Below are positions 18,501-27,722 of a stretch of 64,000 nt of DNA, piece by piece. The stretch is from Lachnospiraceae bacterium (GTDB lineage Bacteria; Bacillota; Clostridia; Lachnospirales; Lachnospiraceae), in the NCBI GenBank assembly GCA_029008875.1, contig JAQXJP010000007.1, forward strand, positions 1-64,000, read 5' to 3'. How positions within the stretch are numbered: position 1 is the stretch's first letter; each line of letters begins with the position of its first letter. Below the pieces are notes generated by a model. It saw nothing but the letters and a program-made list of their open reading frames with translations. It did not search any database and had not been told where the DNA came from. The position numbers were made by a program, and so were the translations under genes.

Positions 18501-20112
18501 TAACAATTTCCTCACGGATGGAGTCGATGGGCGGATTGGTAACCTGCGCAAACAGCTGCTTGAAGTAGTTAAACAAGGGCTCTCTGTTGCCGGAAATCGC
18601 CGCAAGGGGTGTGTCCGTACCCATGGCTGAGGTTCCCTCGATTCCGGTGAGGGCCATGGGCAGAATGGCATCCTTCAGGGATTCGTAGGTGTATCCGAAG
18701 GCTCTCTGCATTCTCTGGCGCTCTTCCTTGGTGTATTCCGGCACACGACCGTTTGGAATCTTCAGGTCCTTCAGCTGTACGATATTGCTGTCCAGCCACT
18801 CGCCGTAAGGGCGCATTCCCGCATAGGACTCCTTCAGCTCGTCGTCATCAATCACCCGTCCCGCAACGGTGTCCACCAAAAGCATTTTTCCGGGGCGCAA
18901 ACGATCCTTGGTCACAATTTTGGTCGGGTCAATGTCAAGAACACCCACCTCGGAGGACAAAATCAGATAATCATCATCTGTGATATAGTAACGGGAAGGA
19001 CGAAGTCCGTTGCGGTCCAAAACCGCCCCCATCAAATCCCCATCGGAAAACAGAATGGATGCCGGTCCGTCCCAGGGCTCCATCATGGTGGCGTAATACT
19101 GGTAAAAATCCTTCTTTTTCTGTGACATTACCGCATTGTTGGCCCAAGGCTCCGGAATCATAATCATCACCGCAAGAGGCAAATCCATTCCGCTCATCAC
19201 CAAAAACTCCAGCGTGTTATCCAACATTGCGGAGTCAGAGCCCTCTGTGTTGACCACCGGGAGAACCTTCTGGAATTCTCCCGCCAGTTTGCTGCTGGAC
19301 ATGGTCTCCTCTCTGGCAAGCATCTTGTCCGCGTTACCGCGGATGGTGTTGATCTCGCCATTGTGCACGATAAAACGGTTCGGATGTGCTCTCTCCCAGC
19401 TGGGATTGGTATTGGTAGAGAAACGTGAGTGCACGGTTGCGATGGCAGATTCATAATCCGGATCCTGGAGATCGGAGAAGAACTGACGCAGCTGCTCCAC
19501 CAGGAACATTCCTTTATATACGATGGTTCTGCTGGAGAGGGACACCACATAACTTCCATCGTTGGACTGCTCAAATACGCGTCGAGCCACGTAGAGCTTC
19601 CGGTCAAAATCCAACCCTTTTTCCACGTTTGCCGGTCTCTTGATAAACGCCTGCATAATGCGCGGCATACAAGCTCTGGCCTTTTCGGAGAGTTTGTCCG
19701 GATGTGTAGGGACTTCTCTCCATCCCAAAAACTCCATACCCTCCTTTTCCACAATGACCTCGAACATCTTCTTGGCCTGATTTACTTTCAGTTCCTCCTG
19801 CGGGAAAAAGAATTGTCCGACACCGTAGTCCCGCTCCCCTCCCAATTCAATTCCGAGGGATGCGGTTGCCTTCTTGAAGAATTTGTGGGAAATCTGAAGC
19901 AGAATACCAACACCGTCACCGGTGGTTCCGTCTGCATCCTTTCCTGCTCTATGTTTTAAGTTCTCTACGATACTAAGTGCATTCTCGACAGTCTCATGGG
20001 TCTTGATACCCTTGATATTGACAACCGCTCCGATACCGCAGTTATCATGCTCAAATCTGGGATCATACATGCCCATCGCTGTTGCTGTACTTTCATTCCA
20101 CTGTTTTTCCAT
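15559..20112 (-). CDS. gltB: Glutamate synthase large subunit GltB
   Basis: 1517 aa, the normal length. With GltD it makes two glutamates from glutamine and 2-oxoglutarate and, with glutamine synthetase, assimilates ammonium. The N-terminal glutaminase domain has its nucleophile at Cys25 (DNCGIGAVV); the 24-residue propeptide is expected to be removed. Then come the central domain, the FMN-binding synthase domain with cluster cysteines (CNLDTCPAGIATQ, near 1120), and the C-terminal GXGXG beta-helix (residues about 1270-1460). The gltBD pair is flanked by terminators. Confidence 0.98.
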   Translation of the reverse strand: MEKQWNESTATAMGMYDPRFEHDNCGIGAVVNIKGIKTHETVENALSIVENLKHRAGKDADGTTGDGVGILLQISHKFFKKATASLGIELGGERDYGVGQFFFPQEELKVNQAKKMFEVIVEKEGMEFLGWREVPTHPDKLSEKARACMPRIMQAFIKRPANVEKGLDFDRKLYVARRVFEQSNDGSYVVSLSSRTIVYKGMFLVEQLRQFFSDLQDPDYESAIATVHSRFSTNTNPSWERAHPNRFIVHNGEINTIRGNADKMLAREETMSSSKLAGEFQKVLPVVNTEGSDSAMLDNTLEFLVMSGMDLPLAVMIMIPEPWANNAVMSQKKKDFYQYYATMMEPWDGPASILFSDGDLMGAVLDRNGLRPSRYYITDDDYLILSSEVGVLDIDPTKIVTKDRLRPGKMLLVDTVAGRVIDDDELKESYAGMRPYGEWLDSNIVQLKDLKIPNGRVPEYTKEERQRMQRAFGYTYESLKDAILPMALTGIEGTSAMGTDTPLAAISGNREPLFNYFKQLFAQVTNPPIDSIREEIVTSTTVYIGSAGNVLEQKPENCKVLRINNPILTNTDLMKIRAMKVDGFKVATIDIVYYKNTSLEKAIDRMYIEADRAFREGANILILSDRGVDDNHVAIPSLLAVSALQQYLVKTKKRTSLSLILESGEPREVHHFATLLGFGATAINPYLAQDTVKQLVDEHMLDKDYYAAVDDYNHAIISGIVKIAAKMGISTIQSYQGSKIFEAIGIDKSVIDKYFTNTVSRIGGITLKDIEDDVNTLHSAAYDPLGLGTDLTLESKGRHKMRSGADRHLYNPATIHLLQQSTQRGDYEMFKQYTALVDEEQKSTNIRGLMDFAFPRKGVSLEEVESVDSIVTRFKTGAMSYGSISQEAHETLAIAMNNLHGKSNTGEGGEDKSRLTVGPDGLNRCSAIKQVASGRFGVTSRYLTSAQEIQIKMAQGAKPGEGGHLPGKKVYPWIAKTRLSTPGVSLISPPPHHDIYSIEDLEQLIFDLKNANRDARISVKLVSEAGVGTVAAGVAKAGAQVVLISGYDGGTGAAPSSSIHNAGLPWELGLAEAHQTLLMNGLRNKVRIETDGKLMSGRDVAIAACLGAEEFGFATAPLVTMGCVMMRVCNLDTCPAGIATQNPELRKRFSGKPEYVENFMRFIAEELREYMAKLGCRTVDELVGRSDLLKVREDLTGREAQIDLSNILSNPFAGTKQKVIFDPKQIYDFELDKTKDLSEILKQLEPALEKKQKRMIDIEVTNTNRALGTIFGSEITKRYDDTLEEDTFIIKCNGAGGQSFGAFIPKGLTLELVGDSNDYFGKGLSGGKLVVYPPTGVTYKKDENIIIGNVALYGATSGKAFINGVAGERFCVRNSGATAVVEGVGDHGCEYMTGGRVVVLGKTGKNFAAGMSGGIAYVLDEDNDLYMRTNKSMVFTEEVTNKYDVLELKEMIKEHVTLTNSEKGKEVLDHFSEYLPKFKKVIPFDYNKMQMAIVQMEEKGLNAEQAMIEAFYAVTRA

Positions 20113-20343
20113 AGCTCGTATCCTTTCTATTTTTTTTAGTTTTCAAAAATCATTTTCCAATTAGAATTTTATCGCTAGAAAACACCCTATTTCAACATGA
20201 TATTTTTGGAAATTGTCAGATAATATATAAATTCAAAAAAATAATGTAATATTTTCAGAATTATTCTTGAGTTTTTCCATCAAAATATCCATTTTGGTGC
20301 AATTCAAAAAAACATATAGAAAAAAACCTTATTTTCTAAAGTG
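20113..20343. other. AT-rich leader/promoter region of gltBD
   Basis: About 230 bp of strongly A/T-rich sequence upstream of gltB. It must contain the gltB promoter, but I could not settle on one pair of -35/-10 boxes. No T-box, riboswitch or ORF is recognised. Confidence 0.5.
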
Positions 20344-20384
20344 TAAAAAAGACACAATCCGGCGCTTTTTACCGAATTGTGTCT
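20344..20384 (-). terminator. Intrinsic terminator of azlCD
   Basis: The minus-strand transcript folds AGACACAATTCGG with CCGGATTGTGTCT (one G-U pair), followed by TTTTTT. It lies about 40 nt after the azlD stop. Confidence 0.9.
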
Positions 20385-20421
20385 AAATTGTGTATTTCAA
20401 AATCGATCTTGTCCAAGAATC

Positions 20422-20742
20422 CTACGTCAAAAAGCTCATGGCCAGCTCTGCCAGGTAAACCGTCACACATGCGGCGACCGCAACAACGGTCAGGCTCTTG
20501 TTGCGAAGGGCAAAGATCACGGCAACCAGAAGTCCCAGCACCGCCGATACCACATAATCCGTCACATAGAAAATAGCCGGGAGTGTCATGGCTGTCAGCA
20601 CCGCGTATGGGATGTAGTACAGAAAGGATTTGATAAAGCGATTTTCAATTTTCCTGCTCACCGCTGCAAAGGGAATCGCACGAATCAGATAAGTGGACCC
20701 GGCAAGCACCAGCAGGTATGTAAAATACTGAAAATTATCCAT
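20422..20742 (-). CDS. azlD: AzlD-type branched-chain amino acid exporter, small subunit
   Basis: 106 aa with four hydrophobic helices and the AzlD opening (YLLVLAGSTYLIRAIPF). It is the small partner of AzlC in the LIV-E family that exports branched-chain amino acids and their analogues. The ATG at 20742 has AGGAGGTG 4 nt upstream; the longer frame to 20826 would add a basic non-membrane stretch overlapping azlC. It overlaps azlC by 8 nt. Confidence 0.92.
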   Translation of the reverse strand: MDNFQYFTYLLVLAGSTYLIRAIPFAAVSRKIENRFIKSFLYYIPYAVLTAMTLPAIFYVTDYVVSAVLGLLVAVIFALRNKSLTVVAVAACVTVYLAELAMSFLT

Positions 20743-21481
20743 GGCGCACCTCCTGCTCCCCGGAATTCTCGCCACCTGCACATTGCGTCGGTTCATTATC
20801 CGCAGCCGGGAAGACAATCGCCCCAATCACAGCCGCGGCAACGGCGCACGCGCTGATGGCGATTCCCCCGGAAACATGGGACAGCACCGGGACATAATAA
20901 AACAGGCAGCTGAATATGGCGGACAACACAACCACGCAAATCACTGCAATGCCTTTTTTCATCTCCGGCACAACAATCGCCACAAACATTCCGTAGATGG
21001 CGATGCTCAACGCACTCATAAGTCTGGCGGGAAGCACGTTCCCGAGAAGTGCCCCCACCAGGGTTCCAAAGGTCCAACCCGCAAAAGGCAACACGGAAAG
21101 ACCTGCGAAAAAGGATCTGCTCACCTCTTCCTCCCGGCTCGCCACGGCAAAAATCTCATCCGTCATCATAAATCCGAAGATCCATCGCCAGATTCCCGCA
21201 AATTTGCTATCCGTCTTCTGGGACAGGGAAATGGCCATAAAGGAATAGCGCACGTTGATGGTCAGCTGGGAAACCAGCATCTCCAGATACTGCCCCGGAT
21301 GGATCATCACCCCAATCCCCGCCAACTGCCCTGCAGAAGTAACGGTTGTCATGGAAATCAGCACCGCCTGCCACCAGTGCAGGCCGTAGCTGACCGCCAT
21401 AATTCCAAATGTAAACGATACGGACAGATAGCCGAGCCCGATGGGGATTCCGGCCTTCAGCCCTCTTTTAAAATTACTCAT
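20735..21481 (-). CDS. azlC: AzlC-type branched-chain amino acid exporter, large subunit
   Basis: 248 aa, membrane protein of the AzlC/YgaZ family. It starts with the typical RGLKAGIPIGLGYLSVSFTF helix and carries the MTDEIFAV segment near residue 110, common in the family. It acts with the overlapping azlD product. The last 20 residues are charged and unrelated to the core. Confidence 0.93.
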   Translation of the reverse strand: MSNFKRGLKAGIPIGLGYLSVSFTFGIMAVSYGLHWWQAVLISMTTVTSAGQLAGIGVMIHPGQYLEMLVSQLTINVRYSFMAISLSQKTDSKFAGIWRWIFGFMMTDEIFAVASREEEVSRSFFAGLSVLPFAGWTFGTLVGALLGNVLPARLMSALSIAIYGMFVAIVVPEMKKGIAVICVVVLSAIFSCLFYYVPVLSHVSGGIAISACAVAAAVIGAIVFPAADNEPTQCAGGENSGEQEVRHG

Positions 21482-21539
21482 AATCTCTTCCTAACCACAA
21501 TAATCACAATAATCAATCACGTCACAATGGTGTGCGTGG

Positions 21540-22307
21540 CTAATTAACCTTTCTCATATACAAGGACAAAGCTGCAACGCCAAGCAATCCCAACCCGAGG
21601 GCAAGCATCCAGGCAGACAAACTGCCATCCAGAGTCCACTCCAGCGCCCCCGTCTCTGTGCGGAGAACCGCCACCAGGTTTGAGGCCATATGCGCCACAA
21701 TGGCGCCATACACATGTCCGGTTTTTTCCACAAACAGTGCCAGCAGCATTCCGACGAAAAATGCAAAGATAAATTGCACCCAATTAAAATGCATGATTGC
21801 AAAGAGAAATGCCGATAACACCACCGCGGGCAAGCAGCCCATCATTTTGCGCAAGCGCTCAAATATCACCCCACGGTAGATCAGTTCCTCCAGAATCGGG
21901 GTGAGAAAAGCGGAACCAATCAATTCCAACGCCAACGTGCTGCCGAAGAATTTGCTGTTTGCCTCCGCAAAGCCTTCAGACGCTGCGGCAAGAGGTGACA
22001 TACAAAGGATATTGTTCAATGCCACCGAAACGCTGACCGTGATAAACAAAATGCACAGTATGTGGGTCGTGATGCGCTTTCCATTCCGTTCTATGGTTTT
22101 TCCCGAATGATCCGGACGGTAAAACATCATATAAATGATGGGCAGCGTAACTCCGGAGGCGATGATTTCACACAGCATATACCTCTGTGTACTATCCCCC
22201 AAAAACTGCTGTGCCACAAACATCACCAGCACTACCATGGCCCAATACATGAGAAGCGGGTACAGGATGCTCCACACCTTAAACTCCCCCAGACTGGTTT
22301 TTCTCAT
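21540..22307 (-). CDS. CPBP-family intramembrane metalloprotease
   Basis: 255 aa with about seven hydrophobic segments. The motifs are ILEELIYRGVIF (glutamate pair and arginine) near residue 140 and FAIMHFNW near 170, so the catalytic set of the CPBP family is intact. Target unknown. It overlaps the upstream HAD gene by 4 nt (ATGA), with AGAGGTGAAG before the ATG. It is the second CPBP protein in this window. Confidence 0.9.
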   Translation of the reverse strand: MRKTSLGEFKVWSILYPLLMYWAMVVLVMFVAQQFLGDSTQRYMLCEIIASGVTLPIIYMMFYRPDHSGKTIERNGKRITTHILCILFITVSVSVALNNILCMSPLAAASEGFAEANSKFFGSTLALELIGSAFLTPILEELIYRGVIFERLRKMMGCLPAVVLSAFLFAIMHFNWVQFIFAFFVGMLLALFVEKTGHVYGAIVAHMASNLVAVLRTETGALEWTLDGSLSAWMLALGLGLLGVAALSLYMRKVN

Positions 22308-22951
22308 AATTTCTTCACCTCTTGCGGCAATTGGCGCATGTCATCAATGATGCAGATTGCGCCCGCCTCTTTCATTGCATTCAAATCTCCAAACCCAAAA
22401 CTCACACCGATGCTCCTCATGTGCACCAGATTTGCCCCCTCGATATCGTAGATGGTATCTCCCACCAGCACCATCTCCTCCTTGGGAATATCCTGCCATC
22501 TGCGCAGAACCTCCAGCAGCACCTCCTCCTTGGTTCCGATTCTCCCGTCGTGGGTTGCCCCCACAACCTCGTCAAACAAATCCAGAATCTCTAAATGTTC
22601 CATGATTTTGCGGCAGGTTTCCTCCGGCTTGCTGGATGCAAGTCCAATCAGGTATCCATCCTCCTTAAGTTGGGCTATGGTCTCACTCACATAGGGATAC
22701 AGCTCACATTCACTCCAACCGATCTTCTCATAACGCTGCCGATATACTGCCACAGCCTCCTGGGACATCTCTTCGGAAAAACCATAGAAGTTGCGAAAGC
22801 TCCCAGCCAAGGGCGGGCCGATAAACTTCTTTAAATTCTCCAGATTCGGCACCTCAATCCCGTAATGGGCAAGCGCATACTGCGCGGACTTCGTGATGCC
22901 CTCCGAGGAATCCACAAGTGTTCCGTCAAAATCAAACAATACTGCTCTCAT
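22304..22951 (-). CDS. HAD-IA phosphatase (phosphoglycolate phosphatase-like)
   Basis: 215 aa. HAD motif I FDFDGTLVDS at residues 6-15, helical cap 18-85, motif II LASSKP near 103, motif III lysine in GTKEEVL, and motif IV VLVGDTIYDIEGA near 160. It belongs to the Gph/PpaX-like group; the likely substrate is a small phosphorylated metabolite. It is coupled to the CPBP gene by a 4-nt overlap. Confidence 0.88.
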   Translation of the reverse strand: MRAVLFDFDGTLVDSSEGITKSAQYALAHYGIEVPNLENLKKFIGPPLAGSFRNFYGFSEEMSQEAVAVYRQRYEKIGWSECELYPYVSETIAQLKEDGYLIGLASSKPEETCRKIMEHLEILDLFDEVVGATHDGRIGTKEEVLLEVLRRWQDIPKEEMVLVGDTIYDIEGANLVHMRSIGVSFGFGDLNAMKEAGAICIIDDMRQLPQEVKKL

Positions 22952-23045
22952 TTGTTCACATCCTTATTTTTTACATTTTTTCATTTACCTATTGCATTAT
23001 TGCACATATTCACTATAATGAAAACCACAAAAACAATATTTTATC

Positions 23046-23163
23046 GGCAGAGTAGAATCTCATGCGTGAAGTGCCACATGAACAGGGAGTTGACTTGTGG
23101 ACGAAAAGTGTCAGACCAATGGATGTCTGACGCTTGCGGTATTTGATTCGCATCCCGCTGCTA
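23046..23163 (+). ncRNA. THF (tetrahydrofolate) riboswitch
   Basis: The characteristic conserved blocks appear in order: GGCAGAGTAGAATC, GCGTGAAGTG, ACAGGGAG, GGACGAAAAG, a variable stem (GTGTCAGAC / GTCTGACGC), CTTGCGGT and GATTCGCATCCCGCTGC. GAATC pairs with GATTC and CAG with CTG to form the closing helices. THF-I riboswitches sense reduced folates and commonly precede folT. Downstream, CCTCCTT (23202-23208) is complementary to the folT ribosome site AAGGAGG (23234-23240), so control is probably by hiding the ribosome site. Confidence 0.95.
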
Positions 23164-23201
23164 CATATCAGTTGAATTACGCGCGCCATTTCGCGCCAAT
23201 A

Positions 23202-23240
23202 CCTCCTTATGTGTAGTTTAGGAAAACTGCTGAAAGGAGG
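23202..23240 (+). promoter_or_regulatory. Expression platform sequestering the folT ribosome site
   Basis: CCTCCTT at 23202-23208 can pair perfectly with AAGGAGG at 23234-23240. CTACAT at the riboswitch 3' edge (23161-23166) can instead pair with GTGTAG (23211-23216), giving two exclusive structures. There is no U-run, which favours translational rather than transcriptional control. Confidence 0.72.
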
Positions 23241-23247
23241 ATTTTTT

Positions 23248-23832
23248 ATGTCAAAGCTCAAAGAACTGTATCTGAATTCCATGCGAGAATTCAAATCACC
23301 GAAAACCCTTGCCCTGATCGGACTCATGGCTGCCCTTGCCATGGTGCTGAATCTGGTGGCCTCCATCTCCATCGGGCCCTACATCAAAATCGGGTTTTCC
23401 GGTTTGCCCAACCGAATCGTGGAAGCCTTGTTCGGTCCCTTTGTAGGCTGCATCTTCGGAGGTGCTCTCGACATCTTAAAATTTCTTATCAAGCCGGACG
23501 GAACCTTCTTCCCCGGATTTACGTTTGACGCCATGCTGGCCGGAATTCTCTACGGTTCCATCCTGTACCGCAAGGAAATCTCCCTTCCGAGAATCTTCTG
23601 TGCGGAGCTTCTGGCAAAAGTAATCGTAAACTGCGGATTCAACACCTATTGGATCTCCGTGCTATATGGAAAGGGCTTTTTGGCTCTGCTGCCCTTACGC
23701 CTATTGAAAAATGCAATCATGCTTCCCATTGACACTATCATCGTGTTTATCTGCCTGACCTTCGTGGCTCAACTGACACATAAATTCCGGGTGGTGCCCT
23801 TCAAGCGGCGCACTGCTGAGTTAAGCAAATAG
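23248..23832 (+). CDS. folT: Folate ECF transporter S component (FolT)
   Basis: 194 aa, the substrate-binding membrane subunit of an energy-coupling-factor transporter for folate. It has about five or six helices. The family pattern is seen in LIGLMAALAMVLNLVASISIG near the start, then PNRIVEALFGPFVGCIFGGALD and FTFDAMLAGILYG. It needs the shared EcfA/EcfT module, which is not in this window. The ATG at 23248 follows AAAGGAGG. The THF riboswitch directly upstream confirms folate as the cargo. Confidence 0.93.
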   Translation: MSKLKELYLNSMREFKSPKTLALIGLMAALAMVLNLVASISIGPYIKIGFSGLPNRIVEALFGPFVGCIFGGALDILKFLIKPDGTFFPGFTFDAMLAGILYGSILYRKEISLPRIFCAELLAKVIVNCGFNTYWISVLYGKGFLALLPLRLLKNAIMLPIDTIIVFICLTFVAQLTHKFRVVPFKRRTAELSK

Positions 23833-23865
23833 TTTCATATAATTCGTGATTTACAAATGTTCAAA

Positions 23866-23896
23866 AGGCTACCACACTGAAACAGTGAGGTAGCCT
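23866..23896. terminator. Hairpin between convergent folT and SDR genes
   Basis: A long stem AGGCTACC-A-CACTG / CAGTG-A-GGTAGCCT with an AAA loop. On the minus strand it is followed by TTTT, so it best fits a terminator for the SDR gene, but it could also stop folT transcription. Confidence 0.8.
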
Positions 23897-23948
23897 CCAA
23901 GCATCGTAAAATATTATCTGATCTCACAGGATTTCTGATCCCACATCA

Positions 23949-24713
23949 TTACAACGAACTGCCAAAATCAGAGACAATCGCCTGCCCTGTAATCGCTCTT
24001 GACTCATCTGTTGCCAGGAAAAGCAGAATGTTAGCCACATCTTCAGGCATGCATGGCTGAATTTTCAGGTCAGAGTGTTTCCCCATCTGTCCGAACATAT
24101 CCGCATCCATATTGGCAGGATTCATACTTGCCACCATGGGTGTGACAATGGTTCCCGGGCAGACGGCATTGCAGCGAATCCCGGTGCCTGCAAATCGCAG
24201 TGCGGCATGCTTTGTGATACCGATCACTGCCGCCTTGGATGCCACATAGGCAGCACCGCCGCAACCCATAACACCTGCTACGGAAGCCACGTTGACAATG
24301 GAGCCGCCGCCTGCTTCTAGCATTTTATTGCTGGCAGCACGCATGCAGTACATCGTTCCCTTCGTATTGATATCAATCACACGATCCATATCCGCATCCA
24401 CGACCTTATCGATCGGCTTTAAGCCCTCTTCCAATACGCCTGCACTGTTAATCAGTACATCCACCTTGCCATAGGTCTCCACGGTTTTTGCAATCAGATG
24501 ATCGGCATCCTCCGGCTTTGAGATATCACATACCACCGGCAGAACCTCGCCGCCTGCTTCTCTAACTTTTGCTGCCACCTCTTCCAACTGCGGTTGACGG
24601 CGGGCGCTGATAACCACCTTTGCGCCTTCCTTTGCAAAAAGAACTGCTGTGGCAGCTCCCACCCCGGAGTTTCCCCCGGTAATAATTACGACTTTGTCTT
24701 GCAAACGTCCCAT
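23949..24713 (-). CDS. Short-chain dehydrogenase/reductase (SDR)
   Basis: A classical SDR of 254 aa. The NAD(P)-binding TGGNSGVGAA is at residues 12-21, the NSAG motif near 88, catalytic Ser in NVASVAG near 140, and YVASKAA (Tyr/Lys) near 153. Start 24713 has GGAGGG 5 nt upstream; the open frame continues upstream to 24986 but without a ribosome site and with non-SDR sequence. Substrate not predictable. It lies downstream of the flavin reductase-rubredoxin gene. Confidence 0.92.
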   Translation of the reverse strand: MGRLQDKVVIITGGNSGVGAATAVLFAKEGAKVVISARRQPQLEEVAAKVREAGGEVLPVVCDISKPEDADHLIAKTVETYGKVDVLINSAGVLEEGLKPIDKVVDADMDRVIDINTKGTMYCMRAASNKMLEAGGGSIVNVASVAGVMGCGGAAYVASKAAVIGITKHAALRFAGTGIRCNAVCPGTIVTPMVASMNPANMDADMFGQMGKHSDLKIQPCMPEDVANILLFLATDESRAITGQAIVSDFGSSL

Positions 24714-24807
24714 AGTAACCCTCCTTATACCATATACATTTATTTGGTTCCCCCACATTAACTTTATCGCGTCCATCATCGGATGACAAGCAGAAAGCCA
24801 ACACAAA

Positions 24808-25428
24808 CTAGCTGACTTTTTCAAAATCTGATGCCGGATGTTTGCACAGAGGACATATAAAATCTTCCGGCAACTCCTCCCCCACATATTCATATCCGCA
24901 AATCCGACAACGCCACACCGTCTGTCCCTTCTCCGTGGTGCGCACCTTCTCCGGCTTCGGCTTAATATTCTGTTGATAGTACTCATAGGTTACTGAAGGT
25001 GCATCGTTTAGTACCTCCATATCTGTGATTGTACCAATAAACATGGTATGCGACCCAAGATCCTCCGTCTTTTCCACCTTGACGGAAATATATGCGTTAG
25101 TTCCCTCCGTCACGTACGGTATTCCATTGGCGCCTCTCTTCCAACCATCGAAGTTCTGAAACTTGTCCACATCTCTCCCCGACTGAAATCCAAAACGCTG
25201 AAACAGGTTAAACACAGCGTCCCTGGAAATGACGGATACTGTAAACTCTCCTGTCTCCTTAATCATATCATGGGTAAGGTTGGACTTGTTTACCGCAATA
25301 CTGATCTGATTCGGTTCAGACGCCGCCTGAATGGCAGTATTGATGATACATCCATTGTCCTTATCTCCCTGTTTTGCTGTCAGTACAAACAATCCGTATG
25401 TGAGCTTGTACATTGCTTTGTTGTTCAT
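24808..25428 (-). CDS. Flavin reductase-rubredoxin fusion (high-molecular-weight rubredoxin)
   Basis: 206 aa in two domains. Residues 1-150 form a flavin reductase-like FMN-binding split barrel (NKSNLTHDMIKETGEFTVS in the FMN region). Residues 165-205 form a rubredoxin with two CxxC pairs, CRICGYEYVG and CPLCKHP. This is the architecture of Hrb of Moorella, which supplies electrons to flavodiiron proteins for oxygen or NO reduction in anaerobes. The partner flavodiiron protein is not adjacent. GGAGGG precedes the ATG. Confidence 0.9.
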   Translation of the reverse strand: MNNKAMYKLTYGLFVLTAKQGDKDNGCIINTAIQAASEPNQISIAVNKSNLTHDMIKETGEFTVSVISRDAVFNLFQRFGFQSGRDVDKFQNFDGWKRGANGIPYVTEGTNAYISVKVEKTEDLGSHTMFIGTITDMEVLNDAPSVTYEYYQQNIKPKPEKVRTTEKGQTVWRCRICGYEYVGEELPEDFICPLCKHPASDFEKVS

Positions 25429-25462
25429 AGTAATCCCTCCAATATATTTTGTTGACTTATTA

Positions 25463-27697
25463 TTATCTCTTTACACCCTTGGTATCCCGGTTACCGATAT
25501 GAAGCCGGTTCAGGCTCATCTCCTTGCCCTTCACCTCAATCACTTCATTGTCGCCCTCCGCCAACAGGTAAATATGGCTCAGTGTATCTCCCTTGTCCAG
25601 TTTCATTCCCCGGACACCTGCAGCCGCCTTCTTCTTCTCCGGAATCTGATCCACCGGAATGCGCAGGAATACTTCCTTCTCGGAACGCATGACAATGGTC
25701 TCCGTCCCGTCAACCAGAGCGGCAATCAGTAGCTCATCTCCCTCGTTTAATTTGGTAGCTGCTGTGGTGCGTTTTGCAACGTCAAACTCTGCGCCCTCCA
25801 CCAACTTCAACATGGAGGTCTTCGTGCCGAATACCATGCGCTTTGTCACCATTTCCGCAAGGCTGCACACCGATACAAAATGTTCCACCTTACTGTCATA
25901 ATTGCTGACATTGTCAATGGGGGTTCCCTTATCCTTGGTCTTGCCGGCCGGGAGATCCTGTACTTTCAGAATATGCATATTTCCCTTATCTGTAAAAATG
26001 CATACCTTTCCGCGGCTCTTCACAGTAAACACAAATTTACTCTCCACATCCACCGCATCCCGGTTTCGCTCATACAGAGAAATTTCCATGGTCTTGGCAT
26101 ATCCGAACCGATCCATAACGAAGATGACATCGTGTTCCTCAATCGGTTTTTCCACTACCACAGCTTCCGCCAGGTTGTCGATGGCGGTTCTGCGCCCTCT
26201 GGCGTATTCTTTCTTGAAGCCCTGCAGTTCCTTGATGATCACCTTGGCCATGGAAGAACGCTTGGTCAGGATATCGGAATACAACGCAATGTTGGCTAAT
26301 GTCTGCTCATGATCCTTCATCAGGGCATCGATCTCCAAACCAATCAAGCGCTGCAAACGCATCTTGAGAATCTCGTCGGTCTGGCGCTCTGTAAAATGCA
26401 GTTGCTTTGCCATTTTTTCGGATTCCTTGGACTTGAAGGTGATACCGGATACGTCCCCCTTCGTCAGGCAGGCTTTGGCGTCCTCCACCCGCTTACTTCC
26501 TCTCAGAATCTCAATAATCAAATCGATGACGTTGCAGGCTTCAATCAAGCCTTCCTGCACTTCCTTCTTGTCCATTTCCTTGGCAAGGAGAGTCTTGTAC
26601 TTTCTGGTGGCAATCTCGTACTGGAAATTCACATGGTGCTTGATGATGGATACCAGTCCCAAAGTCTCCGGGCGTCCACCTGCCACGGCCAGCATATTTA
26701 CCCCAAAGGTATCCTCCAGTTTGGTCTTCTTGAACAGGAGATTCATAAGTGCATCCGTATCCGCGCCCTTCTTCAGTTCCAGCACAATGCGGATTCCCTC
26801 CTTGGAGGACTGGTTGGTAATGTCCACGATATCGTTGGTCTTCTTGGTCTCCACCAGGGCGTACACATCGTTTAAAAACTTGCCGATGTTGGCCCCAATC
26901 ATGGTGTAGGGAATCTCTGTGATGACAAGCTGCTCCTTGCCTCCTTTGAGTTTCTCCACTTCCACCTTACCGCGAATCTTGATTTTCCCAACTCCGGTTT
27001 CATAGATTTCCAGAAGTTCATCCTTGTTGGCCACAATTCCGCCTGTGGGGAAATCCGGTCCCGGAATATACTGCATCATCTCCTCCGTGGTAATGTCCGG
27101 ATTCTTCATGTAGGCAATCACACCGTCAATACATTCTCCCAGATTGTGAGGCGGGATGCTGGTGGCCATACCGACCGCGATTCCCTCCGCTCCGTTGATC
27201 AAGAGGTTGGGAACCTTCACCGGCAGTACTGCCGGCTCTTTTTCCGTCTCGTCGTAGTTGGGCACAAAGTCCACCACGTCCTTGTCCAAATCCGCCAGAT
27301 AAGCTTCCTGAGTCACCTTCTGCAGACGGGCCTCCGTGTAACGCATGGCAGCGGCTCCGTCTCCCTCGATGGATCCAAAGTTTCCGTGGCCGTCCACAAG
27401 GGGCATTCCCTCTTTAAAGTCCTGGGCCATCACCACCATGGCTCCGTAGATAGAGCTGTCGCCGTGGGGATGATACTTACCCATGGTATCACCTACGATA
27501 CGGGCACTCTTCTTAAATGGCTTATCATACCGCACCCCAAGCTCGCTCATATCATAGAGAATACGTCTCTGTACCGGCTTAAAACCGTCCCTCACATCCG
27601 GCAATGCACGGGCGATGATAACGCTCATGGCATAGTCGATATATGATTTTTGTAAATGTTCCGAATATTCGGTCTGTATAATATTACCTTCCGGCAT
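25463..27697 (-). CDS. parC: DNA topoisomerase IV subunit A (ParC-type)
   Basis: 744 aa type IIA topoisomerase breakage-reunion subunit. It has the quinolone-site region [12 protein letters not shown] near residue 80, the catalytic tyrosine in AMRYTEARL near 117, and a six-bladed C-terminal domain (from about 490). I do not find the GyrA box (QRRGGKG) in the first blade, which argues for ParC rather than GyrA; gyrase genes usually lie near dnaA in this group. It follows parE by 25 nt. Confidence 0.88.
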   Translation of the reverse strand: MPEGNIIQTEYSEHLQKSYIDYAMSVIIARALPDVRDGFKPVQRRILYDMSELGVRYDKPFKKSARIVGDTMGKYHPHGDSSIYGAMVVMAQDFKEGMPLVDGHGNFGSIEGDGAAAMRYTEARLQKVTQEAYLADLDKDVVDFVPNYDETEKEPAVLPVKVPNLLINGAEGIAVGMATSIPPHNLGECIDGVIAYMKNPDITTEEMMQYIPGPDFPTGGIVANKDELLEIYETGVGKIKIRGKVEVEKLKGGKEQLVITEIPYTMIGANIGKFLNDVYALVETKKTNDIVDITNQSSKEGIRIVLELKKGADTDALMNLLFKKTKLEDTFGVNMLAVAGGRPETLGLVSIIKHHVNFQYEIATRKYKTLLAKEMDKKEVQEGLIEACNVIDLIIEILRGSKRVEDAKACLTKGDVSGITFKSKESEKMAKQLHFTERQTDEILKMRLQRLIGLEIDALMKDHEQTLANIALYSDILTKRSSMAKVIIKELQGFKKEYARGRRTAIDNLAEAVVVEKPIEEHDVIFVMDRFGYAKTMEISLYERNRDAVDVESKFVFTVKSRGKVCIFTDKGNMHILKVQDLPAGKTKDKGTPIDNVSNYDSKVEHFVSVCSLAEMVTKRMVFGTKTSMLKLVEGAEFDVAKRTTAATKLNEGDELLIAALVDGTETIVMRSEKEVFLRIPVDQIPEKKKAAAGVRGMKLDKGDTLSHIYLLAEGDNEVIEVKGKEMSLNRLHIGNRDTKGVKR

Positions 27698-27722
27698 GTT
27701 ACTATCTCCTTCTTACCCTTTT

